Shown in pieces: positions 8,000 to 10,677 of a DNA stretch of 10,677 nt; within the stretch, counting starts at the first letter, position 1, and the number at the start of each line of letters is the position of its first letter. The stretch is from CAZVWH01 sp964631175 (GTDB lineage: Bacteria; Planctomycetota; Phycisphaerae; Sedimentisphaerales; Anaerobacaceae). Position numbers and translations under genes: made by a program. The DNA is taken from assembly GCA_964631175.1 (NCBI GenBank), contig CAZVWH010000096.1, positions 1 to 10,677 on the forward strand, read 5' to 3'. The notes below the pieces were generated by a model. The model was not told the origin of the DNA, ran no database searches, and worked only from the letters and a program-made list of their open reading frames with translations.

Positions 8000-8030
8000 A
8001 TTTTACTGTTATGTTTGGCCTTTTCAAACA
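8000..8030 (-). promoter_or_regulatory. Candidate sigma70-type promoter with overlapping operator ahead of the symporter
   Basis: On the minus strand TTGAAA (8022-8027) and TAAAAT (8000-8005), each one mismatch from consensus, are 16 bp apart. The leader to the symporter ATG is about 100 nt. A perfect inverted repeat, TGTTTG-N7-CAAACA (8012-8030), overlaps the -35 hexamer, the position expected of a repressor site. The factor binding it is not identifiable from sequence. Confidence 0.45.
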
Positions 8031-8066
8031 ATAATTTAGTTGAGTTAGCAACCTGTGAGATTATAC

Positions 8067-8179
8067 GCCCGTGGACTTCATCAGGACTTTGACGAAATCA
8101 GTTGGGTCTTGAAACCACGGGCTAAACTCGCCGTAGCGGGCCGCCGAAACGAGCGTTCTAAGCGAAGCTATATTTCGCT
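8067..8179. repeat. Inverted repeats in the gap between the regulator and the symporter
   Basis: GCCCGTGG (8067-8074) and CCACGGGC (8115-8122) form a perfect 8-bp inverted repeat with a 40-base spacer; the right arm runs into GGGCTAAA (8119-8126), also seen beside two other hairpins in the cluster. A second hairpin, AGCGAA (8161-8166) with TTCGCT (8174-8179), lies just past the regulator's stop codon. Neither has a T tract typical of a terminator. They look like REP or MITE debris. Confidence 0.6.
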
Positions 8180-8201
8180 CGCAATGAAGACAAATCATTT
8201 T

Positions 8202-8465
8202 TTAAGAGCCAGATAAGATCTGTTGTATTTGTCTGAGTGTTTTCCCTGCTTTTTTTAACTGAGCAATTTTAGAAAGCGCGCTGAATACGGATTCATCATA
8301 AAGTCGATGTCCACCCTCTGTCCACTCGGTCTCGTGTATGAGACCGATTACTGTATAGTTATGAATTGTTTGTCGTGAAAAAGGACTGTATTTGACGACC
8401 TCGCCAATTCGATAGAGCTTCGGAGGCGCTGTTTTAGCTTTATTTTTACTTCGAGCACCGGTCAT
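8202..8465 (-). CDS. Minimal MerR-type HTH regulator
   Basis: An 87-aa protein consisting almost only of a MerR-like winged helix-turn-helix. The sequence from LYRIGEVVKYSPFSRQTIHNYTVIGLI resembles the MerR N-terminal helix-turn-helix, and GGHRLYDESVFSALSKIAQLKKAGKTLRQIQQIL matches the wing and following helices (compare RRYDxxxVxxLxxI of MerR). A basic tail (ARSKNKAK) precedes the domain. It ends right after the DNA-binding part: the long dimerisation helix and any effector domain of a usual MerR protein (about 120-140 aa or more) are absent. The start is uncertain; ATG 8465 is chosen, while an in-frame TTG at 8477 would add MFDK, and neither has a good ribosome site. It is co-oriented with and upstream of the arabinose genes, 302 bp before the symporter, so it could control them, but this is not shown by the sequence. 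Confidence 0.8.
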   Translation of the reverse strand: MTGARSKNKAKTAPPKLYRIGEVVKYSPFSRQTIHNYTVIGLIHETEWTEGGHRLYDESVFSALSKIAQLKKAGKTLRQIQQILSGS

Positions 8466-8479
8466 TTTATCAAACAAAA

Positions 8480-8500
8480 AGCAATTCTGGTAAAATTGCT
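8480..8500. promoter_or_regulatory. Inverted repeat upstream of the MerR-like gene, possible operator or attenuator
   Basis: A perfect inverted repeat, AGCAATT-N7-AATTGCT, spans 21 bp and begins 15 bp upstream of the regulator's ATG. MerR proteins often bind dyads near their own promoters, so autoregulation is possible. On the minus strand the right arm is followed by TTTTTG, so an RNA hairpin acting as an attenuator is the alternative. Confidence 0.45.
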
Positions 8501-8594
8501 ACTCCGCAAGTTCTGAAGAGCTATCGACGAAAACGAATCCAAGCCCTTGCTCTTAGTTATCTTATCAACTCTTTCCGCAAATATGTCTTGATAA

Positions 8595-8763
8595 TAATAT
8601 TCGTAACCGTTCATGGGTTATAAATCTCGTTTTTGGGGTCATTGCGAGGAGTTTTACGACGAAGCAATCTAAAATGTAACGATTGAGATTGCCACGGCCT
8701 TTGAAAAAGGCCTCGCAATGACACAAAATGCCACATTTGTCCCGTGAACGGTTACTAATATTC
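8595..8763. mobile_element. MITE-like element, 153 bp, with exact 8-bp target duplication
   Basis: The element occupies 8603-8755. Its ends, GTAACCGTTCATGGG (8603-8617) and CCCGTGAACGGTTAC (8741-8755), are inverted repeats matching at 14 of 15 positions. The octamer TAATATTC directly abuts both ends (8595-8602 and 8756-8763), as expected for a target-site duplication. Inside are two further nested palindromes, GTCATTGCGAGG/CCTCGCAATGAC (8638-8649, 8711-8722) and GCAATCT/AGATTGC (8664-8670, 8686-8692). There is no coding capacity, so movement would depend on a transposase encoded elsewhere. Confidence 0.85.
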
Positions 8764-8952
8764 TATACCTGCCGACAAAACGCCGGTCAGTAGTATTTTG
8801 TCTCGCGTCGGGTGACCGTCGAGATTACATATTACTGTTCAGAAGTGACGTTTGCAAGAACTTAAATAATGATTCTATAGGTCGTAATACAGGAAAAGAT
8901 TTCCCCCAATTTATTATTGTTTAAGCTGATTTTAAAATGGTCGCCGATATGG
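8764..8952. other. Intergenic stretch without a recognised gene
   Basis: I see no supportable gene, promoter or RNA here. Small dyads are present, GACAAAA (8774-8780) with TTTTGTC (8796-8802), but without a T tract or other signal. It lies downstream of the pseudopilin gene's stop codon; no convincing terminator is visible. Confidence 0.5.
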
Positions 8953-9690
8953 CTAATCTTCTTCAGTATCTGTGTACCAACGTTTATGCACATTATCCCC
9001 TGTAGTTTCTTCGAGGGACGTCACATGCCCATCCAACCACAAGATATTAGCCCTTCCACCGGTCTCGAAGTCCTCACCGGATCGTATATTGTGCCTGAAA
9101 ATCCCTCGATAGAATTTTGCACGGGGACCGCCCTGTCGATAATGCTTTAAATTCATAGTTCCGGGGCCATCGTTATAAAACATATCATCGCTGCCTTGCT
9201 CCATTTTTGGTTCCACATGGTCGTGACATATAATAAATTGTGAGTGGTTCCGTATATCAGTTATTTTTCTGCCGCTGACATTAGCATTAAGACCAAACGC
9301 TGCCTCGTGGATTAGCGCAGGATCAACAGGATATATTAATTCAGCAACGCTCCTGAAACTGGGACATCCGAAAACCTTGGTCTGTTTTATATAGTCTCTG
9401 TACGCAACGCCCCAATAAGCCTCATTATCGTTAGTCTTTCTAAAATTACCTGCCGATTTATACCAGAAGAAGCCATTAGTCCAGTTCGAGTTAGCCATTG
9501 TATAATCATTGCTTTCTAAGTACAGCAGTAAACCTATACCAATATCTCTTAAATTTGACTTGCAGACTGTTTGACGTGCGCTTTCTTTGGCCTTTCGAAG
9601 AGCAGGTGTCAAAACTGCCATCAATAGAGCGATAATGGCTATTACGACTAAAACCTCTATCAGCGTGAATCCTTTTTGCCTACCGATGAT
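8953..9690 (-). CDS. Type IV/type II pseudopilin-like protein (DUF1559 / H-X9-DG type)
   Basis: A prepilin-like protein of the kind abundant in Planctomycetota. Read from 9690 it gives 245 residues: a short leader IIGRQK-G, then FTLIEVLVVIAIIALLMAVLTPALRKAKE, i.e. a GFTLIE prepilin-peptidase site (cleavage after Gly7, Glu5 of the mature protein present) and a hydrophobic helix. The C-terminal GGRANILWLDGHVTSLEE (roughly 220-237) resembles the H-X9-DG motif region. The predicted product is membrane-anchored, later exposed outside the inner membrane. The start is a problem: TAA at 9691-9693 is in frame immediately upstream, the first codons are ATC ATC, and the first conventional starts (TTG 9624, ATG 9621) lie inside the helix and would discard the leader. 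Either ATC initiates or the start was lost by mutation and the gene is decaying. No secretion machinery is nearby. Confidence 0.75.
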   Translation of the reverse strand: MIGRQKGFTLIEVLVVIAIIALLMAVLTPALRKAKESARQTVCKSNLRDIGIGLLLYLESNDYTMANSNWTNGFFWYKSAGNFRKTNDNEAYWGVAYRDYIKQTKVFGCPSFRSVAELIYPVDPALIHEAAFGLNANVSGRKITDIRNHSQFIICHDHVEPKMEQGSDDMFYNDGPGTMNLKHYRQGGPRAKFYRGIFRHNIRSGEDFETGGRANILWLDGHVTSLEETTGDNVHKRWYTDTEED

Positions 9691-9728
9691 TTAACTTCTT
9701 TCTTCTCTTATTCGATCTTTTTCGCCAG

Positions 9729-9742
9729 TCCGCCGAGGCGGA
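9729..9742. repeat. Short perfect palindrome
   Basis: TCCGCC-GA-GGCGGA is a 14-bp near-continuous palindrome in the gap between the pseudopilin gene and the pilin remnant. It could be a small REP-like unit. No regulatory role can be assigned. Confidence 0.5.
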
Positions 9743-9814
9743 TAAAAACGTAAGCACTGTTTTTACAACCGCGTCATAGTTCTATTTTAGAGCAACCGCT
9801 GTGAGCCAGACCTG

Positions 9815-9961
9815 CTACGCTGTCATCAACTGCCTGAGAATACTAAGACAAGTGGAACGCTTGCCTTGCTCCCTGGCTTTGTTCAAGGCCGGTATTAATA
9901 TCGTCATTAAGACCGCAATAATGGCGCTCAAAACCAGAAGTGCTATTAGGGTAAACCCTCT
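9815..9961 (-). pseudogene. Truncated prepilin-like gene remnant
   Basis: Minus-strand translation from 9961 gives RGFTLIALLVLSAIIAVLMTILIPALNKAREQGKRSTCLSILRQLMTA followed by TAG at 9815-9817. This is the N-terminal segment of a DUF1559-type pseudopilin, in which RGFTLIELLVVIxIIAxLMxIxxPALxxAR..C..NLRQL is usual. It is damaged at both ends: two in-frame TAA codons directly precede the RGFTLI segment and no start codon exists, the nonsense codon follows after 48 residues, and the conserved Glu5 of the mature pilin is Ala. A 159-bp MITE-like element lies 36 bp upstream. It is parallel to the pseudopilin gene at 8953-9690 and likely a decayed paralogue. Confidence 0.75.
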
Positions 9962-9988
9962 TTATTATTTATAATATTGCTCTTTTTG

Positions 9989-10165
9989 ATTTTATAGTGC
10001 TTTGTTGAAAAGAGTTCAGAATGTCATTTAGAGCGAGCCGAAGGCGAGTCGAGAAATCTATTTTTGAGCAGATTTCTCCACTTCGCCCCCGTGCCTTCTG
10101 CGAAAGCAGAAATGGACGCTTCGGTCGAAACGACGGTGAGGCTTTTCGATAAAGCAATTTTATAG
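9989..10165. mobile_element. MITE-like element, 159 bp, with exact 9-bp target duplication
   Basis: The element occupies 9998-10156. Its ends, TGCTTTGTTGAAAAG (9998-10012) and CTTTTCGATAAAGCA (10142-10156), are inverted repeats matching at 13 of 15 positions. ATTTTATAG directly abuts both ends (9989-9997 and 10157-10165). Internal hairpins are GAGAAATCT/AGATTTCTC (10051-10059, 10070-10078) and TTCTGC-GAAA-GCAGAA (10096-10111). There is no coding capacity for a transposase. Its ends differ from those of the element at 8603-8755, so it belongs to a different family. Confidence 0.85.
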
Positions 10166-10427
10166 CAGAACAAAAACGGCAAAAAACAATATATATTTTA
10201 TATAGGACATATCAAGCGAAAAATGAAAGATGGGGTTTATAAAAGCTTTTTACCCTCATTTTGTTGGTTTTTACCTAAGCCCCGCATAAGAAGCTGTCTG
10301 CGGGCGATAGTGAAAAATATTTAAGCTTAAAAGAGAAATCTGTCGATACACATTGTTGATAATGATGCGGCCTGCAGAGGCTTATTCTATAAGAAAAACA
10401 GTTTTTTCTACACATAATTTTCCTTCG

Positions 10428-10461
10428 GACGGCAGGTTTTTGTGGACCTGCCGTCTATTTT
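10428..10461 (+). terminator. Strong hairpin with short T-rich tail
   Basis: A perfect 10-bp stem, GACGGCAGGT (10428-10437) and ACCTGCCGTC (10446-10455) with an 8-base loop, is followed on the plus strand by TATTTT. It fits an intrinsic terminator for a plus-strand transcript, but no plus-strand gene precedes it in the window, so it may instead serve an unseen small RNA or be a repeat. Confidence 0.5.
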
Positions 10462-10610
10462 GCATTACGCAGCAATTCCTCCAAAGTAGATATGGATGCT
10501 GAATCAGCCCGGCTTGTAAATTAACGATTGTTGAAAAGATAATCATGTACCTCACTGGTATCCCAATCACAGAAGCTTAGATGGTATGCCGGTCTAATTC
10601 CCAATACCTT

Positions 10611-10655
10611 ATTAAAACAATCGGGGCCTATACCGAATTAACCGGTATAAGCCCC
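10611..10655 (-). terminator. Probable terminator of a minus-strand gene beyond the right edge
   Basis: GGGGC-C-TATACCG (10623-10635) pairs with CGGTATA-A-GCCCC (10643-10655), a 12-bp stem with one mismatch. On the minus strand it is followed by GATTGTTTTAATAAGG, a modest T-rich tail. A minus-strand gene ending just right of the window would be served by it; that gene is not visible. Confidence 0.5.
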
Positions 10656-10677
10656 AATATATCTTAGTTGACTATCA

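Larger units (their letters stand above)
10166..10677. other. Gene-free stretch to the right window edge
   Basis: I find no coding region with recognisable features on either strand. The stretch is A/T-rich at first, then contains a weak hairpin CCCGCA/TGCGGG (10281-10286, 10299-10304) and two strong hairpins listed separately. A small RNA upstream of the 10428 hairpin on the plus strand is possible but unsupported by a clear promoter. Confidence 0.5.

Noticed and set aside
8466..8477. TTG start for the MerR-like protein at 8477
   Set aside because: It adds only four residues, has no ribosome site, and the ATG at 8465 is the simpler choice; it is not excluded.
8917..9150. A 77-codon plus-strand frame with a hydrophobic start
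   Set aside because: Most of it is antisense to the pseudopilin gene, it has no ribosome site, and its hydrophobic stretch is short and of biased composition.
9969..10157. A 62-codon minus-strand open frame
   Set aside because: It lies almost wholly inside the MITE-like element and its translation merely reads the palindromes; there is no ribosome site.

Overview
The window reads as a chromosomal stretch of a heterotrophic bacterium, most likely Planctomycetota (Phycisphaerae-like) or a relative in the PVC group. This is an inference from moderate GC content, an SGLT-like sodium/sugar symporter, a DUF1559/H-X9-DG-type pseudopilin, a very small MerR-like regulator, and many palindromic intergenic repeats. 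All recognisable genes lie on the minus strand.

Positions 1-8465 (read right to left) form an L-arabinose utilisation cluster: a minimal MerR-type regulator (8202-8465), a sodium:solute symporter (6139-7899), L-ribulokinase araB (4292-6001), L-ribulose-5-phosphate 4-epimerase araD (3495-4193), an isomerase of the L-fucose/L-arabinose isomerase superfamily (1986-3392), and an exported GH127 beta-L-arabinofuranosidase cut by the left window edge (1-1901). The inferred pathway is extracytoplasmic release of L-arabinose by GH127, Na+-coupled uptake, isomerisation to L-ribulose, phosphorylation, and epimerisation to D-xylulose-5-phosphate. No canonical AraA is present; the FucI/AraA-superfamily protein fills that slot. 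Every intergenic gap in the cluster contains a hairpin or tandem repeat. One is a convincing intrinsic terminator inside the cluster, just before the GH127 gene. A promoter with an overlapping inverted repeat lies ahead of the symporter.

Positions 8466-10677 are accessory. They hold a pseudopilin gene (8953-9690) whose prepilin leader has no ATG/GTG/TTG codon, a second pilin-like remnant with a nonsense codon (9815-9961), and two non-coding transposon-like elements. One element (8603-8755) has 15-bp terminal inverted repeats and an exact 8-bp target duplication; the other (9998-10156) has 15-bp imperfect terminal repeats and an exact 9-bp target duplication. The last 500 bases contain no gene that I can support, only two strong hairpins.

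No wholly new defence or mobile system is visible. The most noteworthy signals are the two MITE-like elements with intact target duplications, the isomerase substitution, the intra-operon terminator before the secreted hydrolase, the in-frame hairpin-encoded insertion in AraB, and the start-codon-less pilin.
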